DNA from: Pomphorhynchus laevis
Taxonomy: Eukaryota; Acanthocephala; Palaeacanthocephala; Echinorhynchida; Pomphorhynchidae
Direction: 5' to 3'
Assembly (NCBI GenBank): GCA_012934845.2
Contig: WNNJ02000836.1
Location: forward strand, 62,001 to 126,000
Length of the DNA: 64,000 bases
The notes under the pieces are model-generated. The model did no database searches. It saw only the letters and a list, made by a program, of their open reading frames with translations, and was not told the DNA's origin. Numbering within the stretch: position 1 is the first letter of the stretch; every line of letters begins with the position of its first letter. Both the position numbers and the translations under genes were made by a program. Positions 53,570 through 64,000 of this stretch are shown piece by piece.

Positions 53570-54150
53570 TCACCTGGACAGATGTAGACATTGGCTAGAC
53601 TGAGGCGTTTACCGTTCTTACAAAGTGATATAACTTAGCAAGACAGGGCTGGACTATAATAGTTGAGTAGAAGGGACGATCTTAAGGAGCATTCAACTGA
53701 GGTTAAAAAACTTTGAGATGAAGAGGAGTGAGGCGGGGTTATATACAGAATATAGTGGGAACAAATGTGCTTAGAGATGAATCGAGTAATGCCCTAGGAG
53801 AGACGGATAGACCTCGTCTTTTGAAGGACTATAACATCTGCTAAACTCGTACAAACGAACAGAGTGTAACAAAATACGGTTATTATGATGAGTTACGAAG
53901 ACATGAAGGAATATATTGAAAATATTGTCTAACTATAGGCTGTTTTAAAGTAATAATCATCAGGTTTTTTTTGTTCGGGGATTGGGGAAGTATCCCCTGC
54001 ATCCTGTTTAGAATTAGACAACAAAACGTTTACCTCTTGGTCTGTTCCAGCAGAAGAACAGTTAAAACTCTTACCAAAATCCTCCTTTTTCATTCCAAAA
54101 ACACTTCTTTGATCGTCAGTCGCACAAATTTTTTTGATTAATATTATATT
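53570..54150 (-). mobile_element. Jockey-group LINE fragment: gag C-terminus and endonuclease N-terminus
   Basis: Minus strand. About 53910-53575 corresponds to endonuclease residues to LANVYI (GTCTAGCCAATGTCTACATC on that strand), and 54150-53950 to the gag C-terminal region. Frames are broken. It lies head-to-head with the plus-strand copy that follows. Confidence 0.6.
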
Positions 54151-54921
54151 TATTTTTTATTGTAGCTTTATCAATTTACATGAACAGAGAAATTAGTTTT
54201 GTTGCAAAAAATACAATACCAGTTTAAACTTGCATTAGAGAACGAACGTTCGACACTTTGAGCGTCACTATCCGGCCCGTGTTACTTTAACTATCAAAAT
54301 CAAGCAAAAGCATTTTTTCAAGTAAAAACACTGAAAAATTGGATCAGATTTCGTCTAATTTCAACGATATTTCTACGAATAAAGGTATTTTTCTGAATCA
54401 AGTGAACAACGACAAGGTTAGTACTGTTTGTTCTTCTATTATTGTTGAGGAGATTCTTCCTCCTGTCAAGAAACTGGCAAATTTGGCCGTTATAACAGCG
54501 ACGAAACCGTTGGAAAAACACTTACTGTTTCGAACGTTTTTCTAAGAGATTTTGCTCTAAAATACTCAGAAAGAATTATTTTTAGCAATGTCAAATTGTT
54601 CGACAACTCGATTAGAATCTCTTTTTCATCACCGAATCTATTACAAGAATACAGTAAGTTCTTCCAAAGAAAAATTCTCTAAAATTGGAACTATTTTAAT
54701 CAAGCCTATAATGACTACACTCAAGATTTCTAATTTCCCATTGCAATTGGAGCCTGAAGACCTGAATTCACTTTAGAAAAAGTTCAAATTATTCGACAAT
54801 TAAAGGGTAAGGAAGAAACAGATCTCACCATCGCGTTCTGCTCTGCGGAGCTCAACCAAGCTGAAATTTGTTCTATGAGTAGTGCCAACCCGTTTCTCGG
54901 ATAAATCTAGTCTTCCTTCTG

Positions 54922-55212
54922 GTGGAACAGGATAATCTGACATTCCCGCACTGCTCCGCTTGCCACAAGTGGGGGCACTGGAAATCTTTATGTTGCTCAA
55001 CCACCAACTGTGGGGTCTGCGGAAAGGAGTCTTGTCCGAGTTTGTCTGAAGGAAATAAATGCACTGCGCCTGCAGTAACTGTCATGGCTTGCACCCAGCG
55101 TGGTCTAGGTGGTGTACTGCTTTTAAATCCTACAAGAGCCGTTTCGTTGGGTCGCGACCGAAATCTTTTTCTGTCGCCCTCAAGACGAGAACGAAGATTC
55201 CAGAATGTCTGA
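54922..55212 (+). CDS. LINE gag zinc-knuckle segment
   Basis: Contains CSACHKWGHWKSLC, a CCHC knuckle (C-x2-C-x4-H-x4-C), followed by CGVCGKESC, a second partial knuckle. Paired knuckles in ORF1 are typical of Jockey, I and R1 LINEs. The frame is open on both sides only locally. Confidence 0.7.
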   Translation: MEQDNLTFPHCSACHKWGHWKSLCCSTTNCGVCGKESCPSLSEGNKCTAPAVTVMACTQRGLGGVLLLNPTRAVSLGRDRNLFLSPSRRERRFQNV

Positions 55213-55539
55213 TGCTGAAATTGTAAAGATCATGAATGCTAAAAATTCTGAAGCAATCGCGTCTATGCAGAATTTGCTGCAAAACTTCGCCTCGGCCTTT
55301 ATGTGCACGTCTACAATGCCGACTGCTACGATTTTGAGCCAATCTAAGAAAAGAGGCGCATCTGTGCCGAAAGTCCCACCCTTAAAGGTGGGTAGACTCC
55401 TAAATAAAAACAACTCCCGGGGAAATGAAGATATTGCCCAGGGTGCTCCTGCCCCCCGATGGGGCTTGTGGCAAGGAAGGTAGCCCCCTGCACCTAGCTC
55501 TGTCTAGGCTCATGGCTCCCGTCCAACTGATCTGCCACA

Positions 55540-56088
55540 ATGGTGAGTAAATCCAAGCCTTTTTCACTGAATATTCTTCAGTGGAATTCGGGAGGTGCTT
55601 CTGCCCTTAGACTTTTATCTGGTAGAGACGCTAATGTTATAGTCTTTCAGGAGACGCGGTCTATCCGTCTCCCCCAGGACATTACTCGATTTATCCCTAA
55701 GCACATATATTCCCACTATACTCCGTATATAACCCCGCCTCACTCCTCTTCTCAAGGACTCTTGACCTTAGTTAAGTGCTCCTTAAGGTCTTCCCTCTTG
55801 CTAAATTACTCCTGTCCAATCCTGTCTTGTCTAGTAGTTTCATTCGTTAAGAATAGTAAACGCCTCAGTCTAGCCAACGTCTACATTCGTCCAGGGGAGA
55901 TTCACAAAAACCGTGACCTCCTGGATGAGATTATAGACGGCGGCTATGACATGGTACTAGGTGACTTCAACGACAGAACTGGTCGTTGGATTAATGCAGC
56001 ACTCCGCAGAGCCAGGAACGGTTATCTTATTCACAAACCACCGTCACCCACCTTTCATTGCACATCAACGAATTCACTCCTCGACTGA
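55540..56088 (+). CDS. LINE ORF2 AP-endonuclease, truncated by a stop
   Basis: 182 codons from ATG 55540. N16 (LQWNSGG), E38 (VFQETRS), YIRPGEIHKN near 115-124, D142 and N144 (VLGDFNDRTGRW), then TSTNSLLD at the end, where the family continues to the catalytic SDH. A stop after residue 182 separates it from the next frame at 56233, so the enzyme is incomplete. It nicks target DNA in live relatives. The start fits the short spacing after gag (55483). Confidence 0.8.
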   Translation: MVSKSKPFSLNILQWNSGGASALRLLSGRDANVIVFQETRSIRLPQDITRFIPKHIYSHYTPYITPPHSSSQGLLTLVKCSLRSSLLLNYSCPILSCLVVSFVKNSKRLSLANVYIRPGEIHKNRDLLDEIIDGGYDMVLGDFNDRTGRWINAALRRARNGYLIHKPPSPTFHCTSTNSLLD

Positions 56089-56707
56089 TTACTGATACAT
56101 GAGAGGTGGTTGTTAAAACCCTTCTGCACGGAGCACTCGCGACAACATCTGTCCACCTCTTATGATCTAATTCGTTGGCGGATAGAAGAGGATACGCTGC
56201 TTCGTTGAAGATTCCACTTTGACCCGATCAGAGTGGCTTTCTTTCAGGCAGCTATTCAACGCTTCCCCATAATTGGTAATGAGAGTTTAACCGAATTTAA
56301 TTCCTATCTCTCTTCGCAAGCTACCGCGTTGCTTTCGACAACCTATAAAGGTCGCATTTTCAGTCCCACTCCGGCAAAACTCAAGGTCCTAGCTAAACTA
56401 CTGAACCTCCCTAATCTTTCTTCTGCCGCCAGACAGACCCTCTCGAAAGAATACTGGCGCACCCGATACTGGTTTCAGCTGAGTAGATATAGGACGAGTA
56501 TCGCTCGTCTTAACCCTTCTCAGTCTTCCTTTTGGAAGATATTCAAGAAGGAGAGGTTTGTTTGCTGGAGGGATATGGCTGTGGGTTGGATCGGCAGTAA
56601 ATGCCTTGATAAAGTTTTGGAGGAGTCACTAGCCCTACACAATTATGGAGCCACTCAATCGCCGCAACCAATCCCGCCCTGGGGGGACTTCAGGAGTAAC
56701 TTCCCGC

Positions 56708-58157
56708 TTTGGGGCACACCCGTAATTGGGTAGAACTGACGCGCATCAGGGTCGTCATCATATTAAATCGCTTGGTGTACAGCAGAATCTCCACCCTGTT
56801 CACAATTCTCGCAGGCAACCCGAGAAACTTGCGAGAAGATATCACAAAGGGAATGGATATGCGGCCAAATGCAGCAGAAAAGTCAAGGAAAACAGCCACA
56901 ACTAGACGATGGCTATTAGCCCGACAAGACTGCTCCACATCACCAACTGTTGAATGGACCAAGCGACCTTTACAAACCCATGAAAACCTTGAGGGATCAA
57001 ATTACGTCTACTTAAATGGTCGCAAGCGCTTTTTCGTAAATCGACACGAGTGCATTTTAAATCGAAATAGGTCGCAGATCTTTAGGGCATAGAACAGGAT
57101 ATTTCTTAGGAATAAAAACACGCTTACTGATATTGATACCTGCTACATCGAATGGGGGCTAGACCCATCCGGGGCAGGTACTTGCCCATGGGCAGCATCT
57201 TCATTTCCCCTTATTTTCTTACTCTTCAGAAGTTTGTCGATATTAATAGGGGGATGAGATGAGCCGAAACCCCCTTCTTTTAGGATGATGGAATTGCCGT
57301 ATGATGGAATAGTAGGGCTAGTACAACACGCGACAAGAACAGTTGTTACTAATCTTCCATCTTCTGATACATTGTTTCAATACGTAAATCAACTGTTCGC
57401 ATGAGGTCATCGTTACTCATACGGGTGAAAGCATTCGCAAAGGTACCAGATTTCGGTTGGGCAGCAGACTTGTTAAATTTACTTCGATATAATTTAAAAT
57501 GGCTGCATTTTCTGCCTCATACAGGATGGCTTCCCCCACAGTTTGAACATAATAAGGGGCCACACATTTTTCTCCTTCCAACATATCCGAACACTGGGGG
57601 AGCCACACACCCTACATGTCAATAGCTCACTGCAGCTGAAGGCCTAGCGCCCCCCCCAATTAATGGCACCGGCTGCAGTGAGGATGTGTTAACTCTTCTT
57701 CGACGATAATAGAAAATCTGAGATTAAATCCCATGAAAGGATTACAAGCTGAATTAGCCAGCAATTCAGCCCGCTCTAGGGGAGCGGAACAAAATCTAAC
57801 TGGTATTGGGTGTCTGCTCTTGCCCATTATTGAACGGTCGTTCGATATTTTATGTTTCCTGTAGCAAGTCGACATCATTCGTTTCCATTTGACATAAGAA
57901 GTTAGATACTTTTAGCGTGGCAAGTATGGGTTTAGAGTATATGGACCCATACTCCGACAGTGAAGATTCGAAGTATTTAATATACCGCTTTAAGAGGTCT
58001 GAGGTCGTAAAAGATATCTTTAATTCAGTTTCATATAGTTTGACCGATTTAAAAATGACTCTGCTTGATAATGGCTCGGTAAACGGCCGTAGGAAGAAGT
58101 TAAACAATAAATGCCTTTCCATAGGCTTTTTGATCTTTATAATGATCAAATTTTTTA
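56708..58157 (-). mobile_element. Jockey-group LINE gag-RT fusion (duplicate of 40.1-41.6 kb)
   Basis: Minus strand. 58149-57850 and 57878-57660 are gag as at 41.1-41.6 kb. 57150-57000 shows the same join of gag to RT. 56962-56690 reads MVHSTVGDVEQSCRANSHRL and AVFLDFSAAFGRIS, keeping the motif A aspartate that the 40-kb copy lost. It stops at 56708 tail-to-tail with the plus-strand copy. Confidence 0.8.
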
Positions 58158-58484
58158 GTGTTGGGATGAGGGAAGTACCTTGCTATCCCTAGCAACAATT
58201 AAAACTTCAATAACCTTTAGAACAGGCAATTTAAAACCAGCAATTATCTTTGTCTTTTTTTCATTGTTTATTCTTGCAATTCAACTACCCAGTTGGTGCA
58301 TACATGATTTATACTATTTGTTTTTTACCGCAGTTAGTCGTTATTTTGTATTCAATTCCATTTTTATTGTGACATCGGAAAAATGCTCGTTCGATCAATC
58401 CGATCAGAAATTGCATGTTACATTATCACTGGAATTTAGAAAAGAAAATTTGCAATTGGGTTTTCTAAGTATTATGAATTGAAC

Positions 58485-59630
58485 TTAAAATAAATTAAAC
58501 ATGTATTTATCTTTATTGAGTGACAAATCCGACATCAATTGTCCAAGCCAATATTGCTCACGACACTTCCTGTGTTGAGCTGACTTAAATTCAGATTCAC
58601 TAATTATATATTTGAATTTATCCATGTGATTGGGATTTTGGAATGCGTGGTGAATTACGCCATCGGCGGCAATTTTATTGTTCTTAATATATTGCCTTCT
58701 GTTATTTACACTAAGTCGAAATGGGTTACCAGTCTCACAGACATATTGGCAACCATCCTTCACGCATTCCATTAGATAAATGCAATCACTTGTGCTGAGG
58801 TTGTTGTTTCCTTTTCTAAATTTGCTGAGGTTGTTGTGTTTCTACTAGTAAATTTTTTAGTTGTATCCAGCTACAAACTAAACATCGGGGTCTGTTATAT
58901 GGACTGTTTTGATTTTAAATCTTATGTCTATCCGTTCCCGAATGTTTTGTCACTAGCATTTCTTCTATTGATTTTGTGTTCTTAAACACGATCTCAAATT
59001 CTTCAGTGTTAGCTACGAATTCCGTATTTCGTATAGTGATCTTTACGTATCTTGCAAGTCGAGCGATGTCTGGGTGATATTCACATCCGATTCAATCTAT
59101 CGGTTGTTTGATTTCGCTTTAGCACAGTAGTTTGCTTCTAGAAATTGAACTGACTTTCCTTATCAGTGCTATTATTTGACGATACTTGTAGCATCTTCTT
59201 TGTAGGAGGTCAATTGTCACAAAAGATTCATTTCAAAATATGTTGATAAGCTTCAAATCTTCTTTAATTTGATAAACTCAATATAAATCATGCTTCTCTT
59301 TACTTTGGCTGTATGACCACTGATAGCATGGATCAATGAGTATTTCTTCTCTGGTTGTCTATATCAGTGCTCTGTAATATACCATTTGTGTCTATGAATA
59401 CTTTAGTACCCTGGAAAATTGTCTCATTTGACGTAGATGAGACGCTCAGCATAAAGTTCAAATTACAAACTTCGTTCAGGCATTGCACAAAACTTTCCAA
59501 AGAAGTTTGATCTGCCGGCCATAATATACATATATCATCGATATATCTTAACCAGGTAATTGGTTTTATTTGTTCGGAAAGTAGAAATCTGGTGTTTAGC
59601 TGGTGTCCAACAATAAATCTTATGCGACGA
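58485..59630 (-). mobile_element. Penelope-like element: RT palm and GIY-YIG endonuclease
   Basis: Minus strand in the standard PLE order. About 59610-59380 is the RT palm (ITWLRYIDDICILWPADQTS, then FVQCLNEVCNLNF), 59380-58790 is a degenerate thumb/linker, and 58772-58485 is open for 95 residues: CQYVCETGNPFRLSVNNRRQ is the GIY-YIG start (YVGET in the family, G to C here), with NHMDKFKYIISE and EQYWLGQL as the later motifs. The change in YVGET and broken RT make it inactive. Differs in sequence from the PLE subfamily at 42 kb. Confidence 0.8.
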
Positions 59631-59639
59631 TTCTACCAA

Positions 59640-60245
59640 AGGAAGAATCGTCGCACAGCATTTATATATAATATATTTATATATGATACTAAATATGTAT
59701 ATATAATTGCTCAATCCGTTAAATTATTGAAACAACAAAGATAAAGATTGATTTTAAAAACTAGTTTCGGCTGATGTCTTCTTCAGTTACTATCGCTCAC
59801 CACCAGTAAATATTTGCACGCACTTGAGTTATTATACAACGTATAAGGGCGGAAGAATCTCACACCAATTTTACAAGGACAGCTGTTAATTTGTTATTGA
59901 TCCTTTAAGATCGGACATCAGCTGTGCTGTCCAGTACATTTATTTTCTTCTCCGTTCACTTGTATCCAATAATGCATGTTCAGTTATAGTTAATTTAAAC
60001 CTATGCTTAGGATTTTCTTGGATATGTATTGCTGCTACACCACAGCATTGTTTTTTGTTTTGATCTGCGAGCGTCTAAGATTCATGCGTTTGTGCATATG
60101 ATTAAATGTTTCACCAACATACTGTCTTTCACAAACTGAACACGTCAAAAGATATATCAGGTTTTTTGATTTGCAATGAAGATCACTTTTGACAGTGTAT
60201 ATGGAATTTATAGTGTATATGGAATTAAATAAAAAATACAACCAT
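59640..60245 (-). mobile_element. Second PLE: GIY-YIG fragment and 3' end with hammerhead remnant
   Basis: Minus strand. 60241-60035 reads KNLIYLLTCSVCERQYVGET and HMHKRMNLRRSQI, a GIY-YIG N-terminal half with the intact YVGET motif. The 3' region to 59640 contains CTGAAGA and CATCAGCCGAAACTAGTTT (59790-59760), which keeps the CUGANGA and GAAA boxes and a palindromic ACTAGT stem III of a PLE hammerhead. A hairpin GCGACGATTC/GAATCGTCGC lies at 59620-59655. It is placed upstream of another PLE's RT, so two copies are stacked. Confidence 0.7.
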
Positions 60246-60329
60246 TAAAAAGTTTTTAATATAAAAACAGCAGAAAAGGAAAAGAAAAGATAATAAGGTC
60301 AGACACGTTGTTATTTCAATCTTCTTATG

Positions 60330-60720
60330 TATTCACGGCATCTTTCCAGTGGGATCTGAGCCCTCTAGCCAATCCAACACACCGTACTGTTTATCGCACA
60401 TCCGCTATTCAATCCGATGCATGTCATGCTTTCGTTTTGCTGTATTCAATACACCCTTCAATAATTGTTGTGTTAAATATGTGCGTGTGGTTCTCATAAC
60501 ATTACCGTACAAGTGCATGGTTGTTTAATCATAAAACAAGATACGGATTTTATTAACAAAATATAACTAACCAAAAAAGAAAGGAAACAATCATGAAAAC
60601 AGGACTTAAAGAAACGATCACTTTTCCAGTCTTCTAATATTACTGACTCAGTTCCAGCGGGATATGAGTCTTCCAGCCAATCCAACACATCGCTCTCCGA
60701 CTAAACAACTCTTGGTATCT
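60330..60720 (+). repeat. Repeated motif, ~305 bp apart
   Basis: CCAGTGGGATCTGAGCCC and AGCCAATCCAACACA at about 60349-60382 recur as CCAGCGGGATATGAGTCTT and AGCCAATCCAACACA at 60653-60691. A partial match is at 14530. Possibly two copies of a short element; no family recognised. Confidence 0.4.
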
Positions 60721-60739
60721 CACTCTTCCCCCAAAGAAT

Positions 60740-63700
60740 CAAATCGAGCCGGACTATGCATTTTAATCGCGTGATCAGGAGCTTGAGAAACCTCAGTCTT
60801 TGTTCTGCGGGACGTCCTCTTCAAAAGAAGCTAACCATTAGATCGCCCAAGTACACCAGAAACGCACTTGGTTTTTTCGTTCAACGACATATGCTGAGCA
60901 CCTTTCAGGGGCCACCTAGCTTTCTTCAGCATATGTTAAAGTCTATCTAAGGCAGCTTTCGCAGACCAGCTCACCGTAACAGTGAACCCCAGGTATTTTA
61001 CTCGACTTGTGAAGGTAGGGAGTGGTTAATTAGTCAATATGGAAAATAGAGCTGAGAGTGCTAATCTCTTTAATTTTTTATTTGTCGCAGAGGCACCATG
61101 AAAGACGACCTTCTGCGATTTGGACGGATTGAGAATAAAATTGGATGGAGTCCGCTGGTCTGTTAATCTTAAACGAAACTGCTGATGTCCGAGAATACAT
61201 ATTTGCACCTGCGTCAGGAGAACAGGGTTGCGCTATCATAAGCGTATACTACTAGATGCTAAACACATTTAAAATTCTTTAATAGTAAACAGGAGGCAGC
61301 AAGATATAAGATAGGATAAAGTGGGAATCCTTGAGGCACACCCGTAATTGGGTAGAACTGACGTGCATCAAAGTCGTCATCATAGTAGAACCGCTTGGTG
61401 TACAGCAATATCTCCGCCCTGTTAACAATGCTCACAGGCAACCCTATGGACTTGAGAGAGGAAATAACGAAGGAAATGAAGATGCGGTCAAATTCAGCAG
61501 AAATGTCAAGGAAAGCAGCCACAGCGAGTTGATGAGTGTTATCCCGACAAAACTGATGCACTTCACCAATTGCTAAATAGACCGTGCGCCCTTTGACAAA
61601 TCCATGAAAACTCGGTGGGATCAACTACGTCTACTTAAATGGTCGGGGATTCTACGCGCAAGCCCTTTTTCGTTGATGGAAATGAGAAAGTTTTGAATCA
61701 TAATGGGCTGCAGGACTTTAGGACATGAGACCGGACTTCGCTTGGGTAAAAAAAATATACGACTGATATTGACGCTGATTACATCAAATAGTGAGACTAA
61801 AAGCATTGTGACGGCGAGTTCTCTTCTTTGACCGGCTATCAAAACCCGACAGACCCGATAAGATAGTGGAGCGAAGGATTTAAAAATGCCTGGAAGTGGT
61901 TCCCAGGAGTTAAGGATATCTGTGATAAATAAGTCCCTGCACCTTAAGTTACACCAAGTCGGGATTAGTTGGGGAGTTTGAGTGGCTCCATAATTATATA
62001 GTTATAGTGACTCCTCCAAAACTTTGTCAAGGCCCATGCTACCGATCCAATCCAAGTCTCTATCCTTCTAGCAGACAATCTTCTCCTTCTTGAATGCCGT
62101 CTAAAATTAAGACTGAGAAGGGTTTATGCAAGCAATGCTAGCCCTATCTCTACTCAGCTGGAACCTACATCATGTGCTCTTGTATTCATTCGAGAGAACC
62201 TGTCTGGCGGAAACAGAGAGATTAGGAAGGTTTAGCATTTTAGCTAGGACCTTAAATTTTGTTTGAGTGGGATTGCATATTCGGCCTTTATAGAATGCCG
62301 ATAGGAACGCGGTAGCTTTCGAAGGGAGGTAGGAATTAAATTCGGTCAAACTCTCAAAATCCAATTCTGGGGAAGAGTTAGATAGCTACCTGAAAGATGG
62401 CCACTTTGTTAGGATCAAAGTGAAACCTTCTTTATGCAACGTATCTTCCTCTATCCGCCAACTAATTAAGTAATGATAAATTGTCAGTTGTTAGCGCGAC
62501 TGCTCAGTACAGATGGGTTTCAACAACCACATCTTATGAATCAGTAATATGTCGAGGAAATAATTAGTTGTTGAGCAATGAAAGGTGGGGGACGGTGATT
62601 TGTGAATAAGATAGTCGTTCCTGGCTTTGCAGAGTGCTGCATTAATCCAACGACCAGCTTTGTCGTTGAAGTCACCGAGTAACATGTCATATCCACTACC
62701 CAAAATACGGTCCAGGAGCTCACAGTTCTTGTGAATTTCCCCTAGCCTAATATAGATATTGGCTATACTGATACGTTTCCCGTTCTTACAAAGCGATATA
62801 GCTAAACAAGACAGGGCCGGACAAGAATAGTTTAAAATGAGGGACGATCTTAAGGAGCATTTAACTAGCGTTAAAAGACCTTGAGATAAATAGGAGTGAG
62901 AAGGGGTTATGTACGGATTAAAGTGGGTTTAAATGTTATTGGGGATAAGTCAAGTAATGCCCTGAGGAACCGGATAGACATCATCTCTCGAAGTACTATA
63001 ACATCTGCATATATACCAGATAGAAGGATAAGGGCGGAATCACCTCCTGAATTCAACTGAAGGATATTCAGTGAAAAAGGCCTTTGATTATTCCCCATTG
63101 TGTTACTTCAGCTGTAGTGGGATTCCTCTTTCTAGCACGAAGCAGTAGAGATAAGGTTCTTCTTCTTACTCTCAGCCCATCTCGAAGAAGACTTTTGCCC
63201 ACCGGCACTTTCTTCATTTCCCAATGAGGCAATATTCCAGGAGTTGTCCTTCCTATCCAACTTTAATGCCGCAATGCTTTGGGAGGACATATTCCTCTTT
63301 CTCGAGTAGCGCGCTCTCTTGGAAGATTTGATAGAAGGTTTGATGTTTGATACAGCTTGAGCTTTGGTGTTCGCAAATTTGGAAGCCAAGGAAACAACCA
63401 ATTTTTCAACTTCTAGAATATGGGCTTGATGCCTTGCTTTCATCAGACGAATAATGTTAGCCTCAGGAAGTCCAAAGGCTGACGGTGACATAAGGGCTAC
63501 GGCCTCTGCATATTTCCCTGGTTTACCAGAAGAACCAAGGTGTCTTCTTTTATTATCTTTGAAGGAGCATTTACGGGATCATATGGAATGGGCTCCCCCA
63601 CAATCTGAGAAGTGAGGGTGTAATTCACACTTTTTGTCGAAGTGATCTTCCAATGAACCACAAACCCCGCAGGAACGGGGTCGATCACATTTCGAGGACC

Positions 63701-64000
63701 AATATCCCCGTTGATCACATACATTTCAATGGGGGTAAGTCAAATTAACCAATCCTACGACTGAGAACTTTAAGTTGTGTCCCAAAAAAGGATCACACGC
63801 TTTCTTCTCCAGGCACTCCGCCTGATCCACTGAGGCAGAGCAGAACGCTAGAGGAAGTTGACTACCGTTCTTTCCCGTAATTTGTCTGAAATTAAAAATC
63901 CCAAATTTATCCTCCATTACCGTTATGTTCCCATCGGACAAAAAAGGTGGAACATTGTTAACTTTTAAGAATGTCTAAATAGGCTTGCATGTGATATTGG
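60740..64000 (-). mobile_element. Jockey/I/R1-group LINE, longest copy, cut by the window end
   Basis: Minus strand. gag: 63941-63726 (LPLAFCSASVDQAECLEKKA), knuckles at 63725-63590 (CGVCGSLEDHFDKKC, then CGGAHS) and the C-terminus 63491-63132. Endonuclease: 63098-62490 with SLNILQLNSGG and LLGDFNDKAGRW. Linker: 62364-62170 (SAFYKGRICNPTQTKF). RT: 61842-61026 (SFHGFVKGRTVY, LAVAAFLDISAEFDRIF, GVPQGFPLYPILYL, NFILNPSKSQKVVF) and on to about 60760. Order is complete but frames are broken many times. The motif C YADD region is altered. Confidence 0.85.

Larger units (their letters stand above)
54160..56708 (+). mobile_element. Jockey/I/R1-group LINE: gag, endonuclease, start of RT linker
   Basis: Plus strand. 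gag: 54339-54780 (KPIMTTLKISNFPLQLEPED), 54780-54905 (DLTIAFCSAELNQAEICSMS), zinc knuckles at 54940-55050, C-terminus 55205-55483 ending just upstream of ORF2. ORF2 starts at 55540 with the endonuclease, and the linker continues at 56233-56700 (LLSTTYKGRIFSPTPAKLKV, LAKLLNLPNLSS). At about 56708 it abuts the RT of an inverted copy. It is the best gag-endonuclease example of this family here, although frames shift in gag. Confidence 0.85.

Overview
The window is AT-rich eukaryotic DNA made almost entirely of retroelement debris and satellite DNA, with one plausible spliced host gene. The mix is LINEs of two lineages, Penelope-like elements (PLEs), one Ty3/gypsy copy, and introns mostly of 47-59 nt with GTAAG-type donors and TTTAG/TTCAG acceptors. 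This points to an invertebrate animal. The CR1-like ORF1 wording and the hammerhead satellites recall flatworms (schistosomes carry both kinds of sequence), but crickets and other invertebrates also have such satellites, so the phylum is not settled. No rRNA, tRNA or CRISPR was seen.

Layout. 1-1.86 kb: broken Ty3/gypsy element (minus). 1.9-9.4 kb: PLE fragments, pieces of CR1/L2-like LINEs on both strands, and an orphan retroelement C-terminal module. 9.4-13.2 kb: a rearranged L2/CR1-like LINE carrying a large foldback repeat. 13.2-15.3 kb: AT-rich spacer with a small foldback element. 15.3-19.66 kb: a near-complete L2/CR1-like LINE (minus) with an intact 969-codon ORF2 (endonuclease plus reverse transcriptase), an ORF1 overlapping it by 37 nt, and a 3' hairpin shared with four other copies. 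19.7-27.8 kb: a TATA box and a probable eight-exon gene for a type II membrane protein; its 6.3-kb first intron is filled with LINE and PLE pieces. 28.3-35.35 kb: a 220-bp satellite with nested higher-order repeats of about 659 and 1319 bp.

35.4-39.6 kb and 48.9-53.6 kb: two paralogous arrays of a ~293-bp satellite in which every unit carries a type I hammerhead ribozyme, some copies apparently intact. Between them (39.6-48.9 kb) lie a gag-RT LINE lacking its endonuclease, PLE tandem pieces, a second copy of the 2-7 kb block, and a pair of 270-bp direct repeats with another hammerhead family. 53.6-64 kb: several copies of a Jockey/I/R1-group LINE in both orientations, plus a PLE with RT followed by a GIY-YIG endonuclease.

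The window reads as a heterochromatin-like region built by repeated segmental duplication: 2-7 kb matches 42.9-47.3 kb, 35.6-39.6 matches 48.9-52.7, and 40.1-42.1 matches 56.7-58.6. The most interesting content is the set of hammerhead ribozymes. Five loci carry them or likely remnants; the four open-stem-I loci share a tiny self-complementary stem III that suggests dimeric cleavage of tandem transcripts, and the fifth is a possible stem-II-open form.
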